Positions 19,754-28,111 of a stretch of 64,000 nt of DNA are shown in pieces; position 1 is the stretch's first letter, and every line of letters starts with the position of its first letter. Under the pieces are notes generated by a model. The model worked only from the letters and a program-made list of their open reading frames with translations, ran no database searches and was not told the DNA's origin. Origin of the DNA: CAVQBP01 sp963848195 (GTDB lineage Bacteria > Bacteroidota > Ignavibacteria > Ignavibacteriales > Ignavibacteriaceae); contig CAWKCY010000005.1 of NCBI GenBank assembly GCA_963848195.1, positions 538,014 through 602,013 on the forward strand, written 5' to 3'. Made by a program: the position numbers and the translations under genes.

Positions 19754-20029
19754 ATGAATAAAAGACAAAAAAGAACCATCATAATAGGTTTGATAATAAT
19801 TGCTGCAGCAACTATTATCTGGTTAATTAGCGGCGGGGCAATATTTACAAAGACACAGGTCTTAATTGAAAAAAAGGACGTGTTATTCGGAACCACCTAC
19901 AAAGAATGGCAGAATAAATTTATTTGGGGATTAGATCTAACATTAATCATATCGGGAATAGCAGTTTTAGTTTCGGGAGTTTTATTTTTCATTTTTAAAA
20001 AAAAGGGAAACAATGAAAACACTATTTAA
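19754..20029 (+). CDS. Small two-helix membrane protein
   Basis: A 91-residue protein with hydrophobic segments at about residues 9-27 and 61-82, a Lys/Arg-rich N-terminus and a Lys/Asn-rich tail. A positively charged central loop (residues 30-58) lies between the helices. I do not recognise the family. It overlaps the YceI gene start by 17 bases, so it is translationally coupled to it and possibly has a linked function in the envelope. The stable overlap and the composition support a real gene. Confidence 0.6.
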   Translation: MNKRQKRTIIIGLIIIAAATIIWLISGGAIFTKTQVLIEKKDVLFGTTYKEWQNKFIWGLDLTLIISGIAVLVSGVLFFIFKKKGNNENTI

Positions 20030-20651
20030 AATTATATATTTAGTTTTAATTCTTTTTATTACAATTTCTGCCCAAAGCTTTGAAGTAAAAGCAAGCGGTA
20101 CACAAACATTTTCATTTGCCGATGAAAGTGGTAGAAACCAGGCAACATTCCACAGCACTACTCCTTTTGAGGAAATAAACGGATTAACAACCGATATCAA
20201 AGGTAAAGTGACATTTGATGTTAAAGATTTTGCGAATACTTTAAAAGGAGAATTTACAATTCCTGTTGCAGCACTGAGAACAGGAATAAAAAAAATGGAA
20301 AGTGACCTTAGAAGCTCTTCCTGGCTTGATGCGGATAAATACCCGTTAATTACATTTAAGATAGTGAAAGTAAGCGATGTTCAAAAAATTGAACCGAATA
20401 AATTAAGTGCTACTGTAACAGGAGATTTTACAGTTCATGGAGTTACAAAACAAATAGCAACACAAGACACAATTACATACCTGGACGAAAGTGAAATGAC
20501 CAGAGCAAGGATGCCTGGTGATCTTTTAGGAGTTCTTGCAAACTTCGATATCAATTTATCAGATTATAATGTCGAACATTTACTATTAGGAAAAAGAGTG
20601 TCAAATGATATTCAAATAAAAGTGAACGTAGTAGGTACAACCAAATTTTAA
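20013..20651 (+). CDS. YceI family protein, secreted
   Basis: A 212-residue protein with a signal peptide (about 20 residues, ending TISAQ) and a YceI-like lipid-binding lipocalin fold. Visible segments are the KGKVTFDVKDFANTLKGEF region, AALRTGIKKMESDLRSSSWL, DADKYPLITFKI and VTGDFTVHGVTKQI. YceI proteins bind isoprenoid or other amphipathic ligands in the periplasm and are often linked to respiratory or stress functions. It is followed after 14 bases by a protein with a haem-binding CxxCH motif, which suggests an electron-transfer-related operon. Confidence 0.88.
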   Translation: MKTLFKIIYLVLILFITISAQSFEVKASGTQTFSFADESGRNQATFHSTTPFEEINGLTTDIKGKVTFDVKDFANTLKGEFTIPVAALRTGIKKMESDLRSSSWLDADKYPLITFKIVKVSDVQKIEPNKLSATVTGDFTVHGVTKQIATQDTITYLDESEMTRARMPGDLLGVLANFDINLSDYNVEHLLLGKRVSNDIQIKVNVVGTTKF

Positions 20652-20665
20652 TCAAAGGGAACATC

Positions 20666-21782
20666 ATGAAAATATTTAATAGTTTCTTAATACTGATATT
20701 TATTATTTCTTTTTCAGAAATGGGTTACTCCCTTCCAAGGTTTGCATTAAGAATGGGTGGAACTTGTGCAGATTGTCATATAAATCCTACAGGAGGCGAA
20801 TTAAGAAATAAGGGAGGTTTCCATTTCGAGAGAAATGTACTTCCAATGTTTTCAGCACATAAAGATATTAAGCTGGATGATCAGATAGGTGAAAATATTT
20901 TATTCGGTGTAGACTATAGGACGCAATATTTATATTCACAGGAATTTAAGAGAACCGATTTCCAGAAGATGAGCGGATCAATTTATACCGATGTTAAAGT
21001 TGATGATAAAGTAGACATTTACGGTACATATGATTTAATTAATCAATTCTGGGAAGTTTATGGGGTAGCTCATTTTCTTCCGAATGACAGCTATATAAAA
21101 GTCGGCACTTATTCACCCAATTATGGGGTTAGGGTTGATGATCATACTGCATATACACGTGGAGGTGATCTGGGATTTATATTTAATTCCACTCAAGGAC
21201 TTATCTATCAGCCTGGTTTTACAGAAACCGGTATAGAGGCAGGATTATATTTATCTGATTTTGCTTTTTTAACCGCGAGTGTCGGAAATCCGCATCCGGG
21301 ATTCCTAGCGTTTGATCCTTCTTACACAGCGAGCTTACAGCTTACCCCGGTTATTGCAAATAAGATTCCGCTGCTTATCGGAGGATCTTATACTACATTT
21401 GACGGTACATTAGGACCTCTCATATTCAAAACATATCCGAAGGTAAATATGTACGGAGGATTTTTAGGATTTGGAATTGGAAATTTTACACTAATCGGAG
21501 AATATGATATTGCAAATGATCTGGAAGTGAAGGATAAATCAACAACCGCTCTTAATGGTCAAGGGGGATTATCAAATAGTTAAGGGATTAGAAGCAGAGG
21601 TAAGGTATGACAGGTTTGATCCGAATAATGATGTTACGGATGATGAGCTTTCAAGGTGGATAGTAGGATTTGAATTTTATCCGTATAGTTTTATTGAAAT
21701 AAGGCCGCAATACAGGATCCAGTCGGAGACTCCGGCAGTTGATAATAATTCATTTATAGTTCAATTTCATTTTTATTACTGA
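20666..21782 (+). pseudogene. Mono-haem outer-membrane beta-barrel-like protein, frameshifted
   Basis: The main frame (305 residues) has a signal peptide, then a single c-type haem motif CADCH (Cys34, Cys37, His38) in the context GGTCADCHINPTGGELRN. A long series of barrel-like strands rich in Gly, Tyr and Phe follows. The frame breaks at a run of five G near 21565-21569. Removing one G joins NGQ to GDYQIVKGLEAEVRYD and extends the protein to about 372 residues, ending FIVQFHFYY. This is typical of outer-membrane proteins with an N-terminal haem domain. I cannot name a function; electron transfer across or at the outer membrane is an inference. It is operonic with the YceI gene. Confidence 0.75.
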
Positions 21783-21801
21783 AAAGGTAAAGGATGTTAT
21801 G

Positions 21802-21818
21802 AATCCTCTACGAGGATT
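21802..21818. repeat. Mini-hairpin AATCCTC-TAC-GAGGATT
   Basis: A 7-bp perfect stem with a TAC loop just after the mono-haem gene. It belongs to a local family with the same loop and different, compensating arms (21858-21872, 23198-23212, 24471-24485). It could also terminate the upstream operon, but no T-run follows. Confidence 0.6.
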
Positions 21819-21819
21819 T

Positions 21820-22106
21820 GGGGGAGTGAGGTGGAATTAGTTTTCTACAATAATTGTGTCCTCTACGAGGACTTTGGAAAAAAGTTTCTACAATAATTTT
21901 GATCTTTGGGAGGTTATTAGAAAAAAGTTTCTACAGTAATTGCAACTTCTGCGAGGTTTTGGGGGAGTGAGGTGGAATTGGTTTTCTACAATAATTGTGT
22001 CCTCTACGAGGACTTTGGAAAAAAGTTTCTACAATAATTTTGACCTTTGGGAGGTTATTAGAAAAAGGTTTCTACAGTAATTGCAACTTCTGCGAGGTTT
22101 TTAGAA
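21820..22106. repeat. Two tandem copies of a 141-bp unit
   Basis: The unit starts GGGGGAGTGAGGTGGAATT and recurs with a period of 141 bases (21820 and 21961). Each copy contains three TTCTAC-A/G-ATAATT modules (CTACAATAAT or CTACAGTAAT), each followed by a short hairpin, e.g. GTCCTC-TAC-GAGGAC at 21858-21872. The two copies differ at only a few positions, so the duplication is recent. No gene is present. Confidence 0.85.
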
Positions 22107-22130
22107 AAAGGTTGATGTCATCTTTGCTTA

Positions 22131-22904
22131 TTATTTTTTTCTATAGACTTGTGTTGAAGAGGCTTGAGCGGCAGAAGTAATAATAATTTCATTTATATTT
22201 ACATGAGAAGGTCTTGTTGCGGAAAATAGAACAGCTTCGGCTACATCTTCCGCAGATAATGGGGTTATTCCATCATAGACTTTTTCTACCTTTTCTTTAT
22301 CACCTGAAAATCTGACATCACTAAATTCTGTTCTTACCATACCGGGATCAACAGTAGATACTTTAATATTTTTATCAAGAACGTCTAATCGTATTGATTG
22401 TGTTAAAGCATTCACCGCATACTTGGTAGCGCAGTAAACGTTACCGTTTAGATAAACTTCATGGCCTGCAGTTGAACCGATATTTATTACATGACCTTTT
22501 TCTCTTTCAACCATACCGGGCAGAATCATACGTGTAACATATAAAAGTCCTTTAATATTTGTATCAATCATTTCCTCCCAATGATCGATTTCACCTTCAT
22601 AAAGTCTGGAGGAACCTCTTGCAAGCCCTGCATTGTTAATTAGAATATCTATTTGCTTCCAATCTCCGGTAAGATTATCAAAAGTATTTTTTACGTTTTT
22701 ATAATCCCTAACATCAAGTTCGAGGGTTAGAACTTTTGAACCATAATCTTTTTTCAAAGATGCAGAAAGATCATTAATTCTATCCAAACGCCTTGCGGCT
22801 AATATGAGGTTTGCGCCTTCTTTTGCAAAAGTTATTGCACATGCTTTTCCAATTCCTGAAGAGGCACCGGTAATGAGAACAATTTTATTTTTTAATGATT
22901 CCAT
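22131..22904 (-). CDS. Short-chain dehydrogenase/reductase (YdfG-like NADP-dependent)
   Basis: A 257-residue classical SDR. The Rossmann motif GASSGIG is at residues 13-19, an AARRLDR stretch after strand 2 suggests NADP preference, NNAG is near residue 90, and the catalytic Ser-Tyr-Lys set lies in NIGSTAGHEVY and VYCATK. The C-terminal part (VDPGMVRTEFSDVRF) matches the YdfG subgroup, which oxidises 3-hydroxy acids such as serine or allo-threonine and reduces malonic semialdehyde. The exact substrate cannot be read from sequence. It is a stand-alone gene flanked by repeat-rich spacers. Confidence 0.9.
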   Translation of the reverse strand: MESLKNKIVLITGASSGIGKACAITFAKEGANLILAARRLDRINDLSASLKKDYGSKVLTLELDVRDYKNVKNTFDNLTGDWKQIDILINNAGLARGSSRLYEGEIDHWEEMIDTNIKGLLYVTRMILPGMVEREKGHVINIGSTAGHEVYLNGNVYCATKYAVNALTQSIRLDVLDKNIKVSTVDPGMVRTEFSDVRFSGDKEKVEKVYDGITPLSAEDVAEAVLFSATRPSHVNINEIIITSAAQASSTQVYRKK

Positions 22905-23310
22905 TTCTCCCTATTAAATTTTTTTAAAATATGAAATTAAGGATAATTTTTAAAAGTGAAAAATATTTCATAGAAAAATATTTCGGCGTGTGGAAACATT
23001 ATTACATTCTTATATATAAACAGGGAGTGGGTAGATACATAAAGATAAGGTAATAAGGTTTCTGTTGGTCAGGGGTAAGCAGGGTTACTAAGGTTGCAAC
23101 AAAAAATAAGGTTTTTAGGACGGATTATAGGTGAAAAAAATAAGGCTTTTGAGATACGAGGATTTTGAGAATGGCGAGTCTCTTACTACAATAATGGAAC
23201 ATCTACGATGTTTTTAGGACGGATTATAGGGCGGGTGAAAAAAATAAGGTTTTTTGGACGGATTATAGGGGTAGGTGAAAAAAATAAGGTTTTTGAGACT
23301 TCGGAAGTTA
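22905..23310. repeat. Intergenic spacer with repeated 30-40-bp modules
   Basis: This 406-base gap holds at least three copies of a module of the form TTTTAGGACGGATTATAGG, then a short variable part, then GGTGAAAAAAATAAGGTTTT (around 23110-23300). It also holds one CTACAATAAT-linked hairpin (23198-23212). The modules differ by small insertions (GCGG, GGTA). I see no gene. Confidence 0.75.
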
Positions 23311-24348
23311 TTAAAATGCTCCGGGGATTTTGTGGCCGCACTTATAGCAGCATCCGTTTTCTATTTTATTCATTAAAACATCGTGCCAGTCTCTTTTGAT
23401 TAAAGTAGAATTGCAGTTGGGGCAGTAAGTATTTTGACCTTCGATATCGTGGATATTGCCTACATAGCAGAATTTTATCCCCGATTTAATTGCAATATCC
23501 CTGGATTTTTGTAAAGTGTAATGAGGTGTTCTGGTTTTATCTTTCATTTTAAAATCAGGGTGAAAAGCGGTGAAATGAAGGGGAATGGAATCACCTAAAT
23601 TTTCGACAATCCAATCACATTCTCTTTGAATTTCTTCAGAAGAATCATTTTCATCCGGAATTAACAAAGTTGTAATTTCAAACCAGACATCAGTTTCATT
23701 TTTTAGCCAAACTAAGGTATCCAGTACATCTTTTAAAGAAGAAAAAGTCAACTTGTTATAAAATTTTTCAGTAAATCCTTTTAGGTCAACATTAGCAGCA
23801 TCGATATATTTATAAACATCTTTCCTTGCATTTTTATCTATATAACCGGCGGTTACCATTACGGAATTTATACCTTCATCTCTTGCAATTCTTGAGATAT
23901 CAATGACATATTCTCCAAAAATAGTGGGGTCATTATAAGTATATGCAATTGAAGGAACTTTATATTGTTTTGCCAGATTTACAACGTCTTGCGGAGAAGA
24001 ATCCATTGAATTTGAATCGTCCAATTTAGCTTTACTAATAGACCAATTTTGGCAGAATTTGCAGCCAAGATTACAGCCGGCGGTTCCAAAACTTAAAATT
24101 GATGTGCCCGGATAAAAATGATTTAGAGGTTTTTTTTCAACGGGATCAATAGCAAAACCTGTAGGTCTGCCGTAGCCGATAGTATAAAGTTTACCACCGA
24201 TATTTTGGCGGATAAAGCAAAAGCCGGGCTGTCCTTCACCAATCTTACAATAACGAGGGCAAAGAGTGCATAAAATTTTGTTTTTTTCGGCAGGTTCCCA
24301 CCAATCGGCTACTTTTAATTCATCTATATTTCTGTCAATTATTTCCAT
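23311..24348 (-). CDS. amrS: AmmeMemoRadiSam-system radical SAM enzyme AmrS
   Basis: A 345-residue radical SAM protein of the PflA-like AmrS class. The cluster motif CNLGCKFC places three cysteines (92, 96, 99) in the CxxxCxxC pattern. An N-terminal Cys cluster (CTLCPRYCKIGEGQPGFC, residues 27-44), FAIDPVEKKPLNHFYPG, and a C-terminal zinc ribbon (CPNC and CYKCG) are family features. AmrS is named for co-occurrence with AMMECR1- and Memo-family proteins; its reaction is not established. Neither partner lies in the window. The end at 23311 abuts the repeat-rich spacer. Confidence 0.92.
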   Translation of the reverse strand: MEIIDRNIDELKVADWWEPAEKNKILCTLCPRYCKIGEGQPGFCFIRQNIGGKLYTIGYGRPTGFAIDPVEKKPLNHFYPGTSILSFGTAGCNLGCKFCQNWSISKAKLDDSNSMDSSPQDVVNLAKQYKVPSIAYTYNDPTIFGEYVIDISRIARDEGINSVMVTAGYIDKNARKDVYKYIDAANVDLKGFTEKFYNKLTFSSLKDVLDTLVWLKNETDVWFEITTLLIPDENDSSEEIQRECDWIVENLGDSIPLHFTAFHPDFKMKDKTRTPHYTLQKSRDIAIKSGIKFCYVGNIHDIEGQNTYCPNCNSTLIKRDWHDVLMNKIENGCCYKCGHKIPGAF

Positions 24349-24912
24349 CGTATCTAATAATATTATTCTAATGACTAAAATAATTTCTTAATTGAACAGA
24401 TGAAAGTTATATTTTGGTAACTATGGTCTAGGATATTTTGTAATTACTATTTTACTTACTACAATAATGGAACATCTACGATGTTCTATTAGATACGCAA
24501 CTATATTTATGAACTTAGTCAAAGACAGACAGAATTCAATAATTTCGCTCTCTATTATTATCTGCTCTAACCGGCAATCTTTGTGTGTCATTTTTGTCAA
24601 TTTTTGAGAATTGTTTAACTGAAAAGGATGAATTTTTTAGTCGTTCTTGAGGTTCTGTTTACCTGGAGTTACCCTGGAGTTATCTTGGGGTTATCTTGGA
24701 GTTACCCTGGGGTTACCCTGGAGTTGCCTTAGAGATTGAATGGAGGTGAAATAGGGATTAAAAATGGGAAAATAGTGAGTGACAAAAATGACAAATGGTT
24801 GGTAAAAAAGTAGTAGAATATTTTTAAGATACTTATAAACCTATTCCGGATAAAAAACAAAATTAGTCACAGAAAGTCGGACTCCTTCAGGTTATCCGTT
24901 GGATAAAGAGGG
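24349..24912. other. Repeat-rich spacer downstream of amrS start
   Basis: No gene is visible in this stretch. It contains a hairpin AACATC-TAC-GATGTT at 24471-24485, preceded by CTACAATAAT and nearly identical to the one at 23198. At 24663-24730 there is a 12-bp tandem repeat of about six copies (consensus GGAGTTACCCTG with G/A and C/T variants). The right side runs into the MITE-like element at 24913. Confidence 0.7.
24663..24730. repeat. 12-bp tandem repeat, consensus GGAGTTACCCTG
   Basis: About six degenerate copies in a row, alternating between GGAGTTACCCTG, GGAGTTATCTTG and GGGGTTACCCTG. The variation is confined to purine or pyrimidine transitions at a few positions. The unit is in-frame length, but the flanks carry no gene, so a coding role is unlikely. 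Confidence 0.8.
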
Positions 24913-25001
24913 TGTGTGAAAACCGTTAAAACGGTTAGTAAAAGTTTCGTTTTTGTTTCATATTCCAACGGTTAAAACCGTTGGTTAATGATATTCACAC
25001 A
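24913..25001. repeat. MITE-like element with TGTGTGAA / TTCACACA ends
   Basis: The element starts TGTGTGAAAA and ends ATATTCACACA, so its ends form an inverted repeat. Inside are two hairpins, AACCGTT-AA-AACGGTT and CCAACGGTT-AA-AACCGTTGG. Related elements with different but still complementary arms occur at 57480-57567, 58179-58324 and 63915-63972. The right end merges into the tandem array that follows. Confidence 0.75.
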
Positions 25002-25014
25002 AGGCTCTAAATCA

Positions 25015-25900
25015 AATCCGTTGGATAAATCCAACGGCAATGGATAATTCACACGGGCTCTTAATCAAACCCGTTGGATAAATCCAACGGCAATGGATAT
25101 TCACACGGGCTCTTAATCAAACCCGTTGGATAAATCCAACGGCAATGGATAATTCACACGGGCTCTTAATCAAACCCGTTGGATAAATCCAACGGCAATG
25201 GATATTCACACGGGCTCTTAATCAAACCGTTGGATAAATCCAACGGCAATGGATATTCACACGGGCTCTTAATCAAACCCGTTGGATAAATCCAACGGCA
25301 ATGGATATTCACACGGGCTCTTAATCAAACCTGTTGGATAAATCCAACGGCAATGGATAATTCACACGGGCTCTTAATCAAACCCGTTGGATAAATCCAA
25401 CGGCAATGGATATTCACACGGGCTCTTAATCAAACCCGTTGGATAAATCCAACGGCAATGGATATTCACACGGGCTCTTAATCAAACCCGTTGGATAAAT
25501 CCAACGGCAATGGATATTCACACGGGCTCTTAATCAAACCCGTTGGATAAATCCAACGGCAATGGAGAATTCACACGGGCTCTTAATCAAACCCGTTGGA
25601 TAAATCCAACGGCAATGGATAATTCACACGGGCTCTTAATCAAACCCGTTGGATAAATCCAACGGCAATGGATATTCACACGGGCTCTTAATCAAACCCG
25701 TTGGATAAATCCAACGGCAATGGAGAATTCACACGGGCTCTTAATCAAACCCGTTGGATAAATCCAACGGCAATGGATATTCACACGGGCTCTAAATCAA
25801 ACCGTTGGATAAATCCAACGGCAATGGAAATTCACACGGGCTCTTAATCAAATCCGTTGGATAAATCCAACGGCAATGGATAATCACACGGGTTCTAAAT
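25015..25900. repeat. Tandem array of 17 hairpin units, 52/53 bp each
   Basis: Seventeen near-identical units. Each contains the dyad CCGTTGGATAAATCCAACGG (8-9 bp stem), then CAATGGATATT or CAATGGATAATT, then CACACGGGCTC and TTAATCAAA. The 52/53-bp alternation comes from the ATATT/ATAATT choice. A few units differ by single bases (CCTGTTGG, GGAGAATT). The unit equals the right half of the MITE-like elements, so the array looks like an amplification of that half. No spacer-like unique sequence exists, so it is not a CRISPR array. It ends about 110 bases before the DUF5996 gene. Confidence 0.95.
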
Positions 25901-26012
25901 TAAATTATAAAATTTATTATTTGTGTAAGTGTATTGAAAACCTGTAACAAATCTGATATATTCCCAATATTAATTGACAGATCTTATTGGGAAATATATA
26001 CCTGGAGAATAG

Positions 26013-26960
26013 ATGTTGAACTCAATTTCTTCTGAAGGAACTAATAACATTGAGATTTGGCCTGGTTTGTCATACAAAGAATGGAAGGAAACATTAACAA
26101 CCCTTCATATGTGGACACAGATCGTAGGTAAAATACGTCTTATCCAGAACCTCTGGGTTAACCATTCCTGGCATACGAGTCTTTATGTTACTACACGCGG
26201 TCTCACAACTTCACCAATACCTTATAAGACCATGACTTTTCAGATTGATTTTGATTTCATTGAACATAAGCTAATAATCCAGACCAGTAAAGGTGAGATT
26301 AAGATGATGCAGCTGGTTCCGCGTTCAGTTGCAGATTTCTATGGAGAGCTGTTTTCAAAATTAGAAGAATTAAATCTTAATCTTGAAATTCATGCAGCTC
26401 CTAACGAAGTAGCTAATCCGATAGAATTTGAGAAGGATATAGAGCATGCATCTTATGACGCTGATTACGCTAACCGGTTTTGGCGAATACTTATGCAGGC
26501 TGATAGAGTATTAAAGGAATTCCGTTCCCGTTTTATAGGTAAATGCAGTCCGGTACATTTTTTTTGGGGAAGCTTCGATTTAGCAGTCACGCGTTTTTCC
26601 GGTCGTAGAGCACCGGAGCATCCCGGGGGTATTCCTCATCTTCCTGATTGGGTAGTGCGGGAAGCCTACTCTCACGAGGTGAGCAGCTGCGGTTTTTGGC
26701 CGGGAAATGAAGCAATTCCGAAACCTGTCTTCTATTCCTATGCATATCCGGAGCCTCCCGGTTTTAATGCAGCGAAAGTGGGGCCCGGCGGAGCAATATA
26801 CGATTCAGAACTAAGAGAATTTATCCTTCCCTATGATGAAATCCGGCAATCGGATAAGCCGGATCAGATGCTCCTTGAGTTTTTGCAAAGCAGCTATGAG
26901 GCAGCCGCGAATTTGGGAGGGTGGAACAGGGATGAGCTTGAGTGGAGAATTGGTCATTAG
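26013..26960 (+). CDS. DUF5996 family protein
   Basis: A 315-residue protein. It shows the family pattern: WPGLSYKEWKETLTTLHMWTQ near the N-terminus, NHSWHTSLYVTTRGLTT, CSPVHFFWGSFDLAVTRFSG near residue 185, and a Pro/Gly-rich AAKVGPGGAIYDSELREFI region before the C-terminus. The family's function is unknown. GGAG lies 8-11 bases before the ATG. The last codons (IGH-stop) are made by the first copies of a 7-bp array that begins at 26949, so the stop codon itself (TAG) belongs to the array and the original C-terminus may have been changed. The gene stands alone behind the hairpin array. Confidence 0.85.
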   Translation: MLNSISSEGTNNIEIWPGLSYKEWKETLTTLHMWTQIVGKIRLIQNLWVNHSWHTSLYVTTRGLTTSPIPYKTMTFQIDFDFIEHKLIIQTSKGEIKMMQLVPRSVADFYGELFSKLEELNLNLEIHAAPNEVANPIEFEKDIEHASYDADYANRFWRILMQADRVLKEFRSRFIGKCSPVHFFWGSFDLAVTRFSGRRAPEHPGGIPHLPDWVVREAYSHEVSSCGFWPGNEAIPKPVFYSYAYPEPPGFNAAKVGPGGAIYDSELREFILPYDEIRQSDKPDQMLLEFLQSSYEAAANLGGWNRDELEWRIGH

Positions 26961-27126
26961 GCATTGGGCATTGGTCATTGGTCATTGGTCATTGGTCATT
27001 GGGCATTGGTCATTGGTCATTGGGCATTGGGCATTGGTCAATGGTCATTGGTCATTGGTCATTGGTCAATGGTCATTGGTCATTGGGCATTGGTCATTGG
27101 TCATTGTCATTAGTCATTGGTCAATA
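26949..27126 (+). repeat. 7-bp array, unit GGTCATT (array A)
   Basis: About 25 copies of GGTCATT with variants GGGCATT and GGTCAAT. The array starts inside the last codons of the DUF5996 gene and ends 18 bases before the repressor stop. Because the unit is 7 bases, all three plus-strand frames read the same heptapeptide cycle (HWSLVIG) without stops, which creates spurious reading frames. Similar arrays, all in this orientation, lie at 30022, 31965, 60477, 61829 and 63639. Confidence 0.95.
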
Positions 27127-27143
27127 GTTTAGATAGGAATGTT

Positions 27144-27803
27144 TTACTTCTTTTTTGTTTTGAAAACATCTCTTTGAATTTTGACAATGGGCATGATGAT
27201 ATCGATTTCATTTTTATTTATTGTTATAGGTTTGTAGGAAAAATTATCAGGGGATAAGTCTATAAAATCCGGGGGGAGTATTCTGAACCGCCCGATAACC
27301 TGTTTAGCTGATTTCAGCTTTGCCGCAGCTATACAGCCATCATATAATTTTGCATCCGAATCTAACAATACCAGATCTCCTTCTTCAATGGATGGTTTCA
27401 TAATATCATCTTTCATTCTCAGCACCATGCACCCGCCCTTTTTATTATAACTGAATGCTGCATGCTCAGCAGAATCCTCTTTAAAAAATTCTACGGTTGA
27501 GCCGGTTGATATATTTTCAACAACAGGATATTCATAAGATCCGGTATGTACTTCTTCAATGATCTCATCTTTTAATTTTTCGTATAAATTTTCTCCCGTA
27601 AAAATATAATGGATATCTGCGCCAAGTTCCGCAAGATTTTTTACTATCTCACCTCCGGGGAAAGATCTTCCGGCTATGTACTGCTGAAGTGTCTGGGGCG
27701 TCATGCCTAATTTTTCCGCCAGCTTCCTGGATGTCTTAAACTTTTGTTTACCAAATTCCTTTATTCTGCTTCCAACCATGATTTTAGTCTCTTTATTGTC
27801 CAT
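27144..27803 (-). CDS. Phage-type repressor: XRE helix-turn-helix plus S24-like domain
   Basis: A 219-residue protein with an N-terminal helix-turn-helix (about residues 20-60, SRKLAEKLGMTPQTLQQYIAG) and a C-terminal LexA/CI-like S24 domain (about 95-205). The usual catalytic Ser position (G-D-S-M-x-P) reads DDIMKPSIEEGD, with Ile in place of Ser. A Lys is present further on (AAKLKSAKQVIGRF). If the alignment is right, self-cleavage is lost and the protein would be a non-cleavable repressor. It is divergent from the small gene at 28112, with operator-like dyads between them. This is the control arrangement of a prophage or integrative element. Confidence 0.85.
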   Translation of the reverse strand: MDNKETKIMVGSRIKEFGKQKFKTSRKLAEKLGMTPQTLQQYIAGRSFPGGEIVKNLAELGADIHYIFTGENLYEKLKDEIIEEVHTGSYEYPVVENISTGSTVEFFKEDSAEHAAFSYNKKGGCMVLRMKDDIMKPSIEEGDLVLLDSDAKLYDGCIAAAKLKSAKQVIGRFRILPPDFIDLSPDNFSYKPITINKNEIDIIMPIVKIQRDVFKTKKK

Positions 27804-27892
27804 GGTCTTTATGCCTCGTAATTAAGTATTGAAAGTTTTGTATACAAAAGTAAATGGGCTAAAGTCTTATCCTTTGTATCCGATAAATGCCC

Positions 27893-27977
27893 ACCGTTGG
27901 ATAAATCCAACGGCAATAGATAAATCCAACGGCAATAGATAAATCCAACGGCAATAGATAAATCCAACGGCAATGGA
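27893..27977. repeat. Degenerate hairpin repeat between repressor and 28112 gene
   Basis: One complete CCGTTGGATAAATCCAACGG hairpin followed by three 19-bp repeats of the right arm (ATAAATCCAACGGCAATAG). It belongs to the same family as the 25-kb array but was amplified with a different, shorter unit. It lies in the shared upstream region of the divergent repressor. Confidence 0.85.
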
Positions 27978-27995
27978 ATAAAATTTCGTTGAGTA

Positions 27996-28039
27996 TTTGA
28001 CAAAATATGTAATATTATATATTTTCGTAAATATAATAT
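27996..28039 (+). promoter_or_regulatory. Possible promoter and operator of the 28112 operon
   Basis: TTTGACA at 27996-28002 and TATATTTTCG at 28018-28027 are spaced like the Bacteroidota -33/-7 elements. Overlapping them, ATATTATAT (28012-28020) and ATATAATAT (28031-28039) form a 9-bp inverted repeat separated by 10 bases, a candidate binding site for the divergent repressor. AT-rich sequence makes chance matches likely. Confidence 0.35.
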
Positions 28040-28111
28040 AAAAATTAACGTACTTATTATAAATAAATATAAGTAATTAACATAACTAAATTAAACAAAG
28101 GAACTTTACTT

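Noticed and set aside
25015..25900. CRISPR array
   Set aside because: The whole 52/53-bp unit is repeated, there are no unique spacers, and no cas gene lies nearby.
26833..27132. 99-residue protein with heptapeptide repeats (GHWSLVI)
   Set aside because: It is the translation of the 7-bp array, which is open in all three plus-strand frames with the same peptide; no gene signature.
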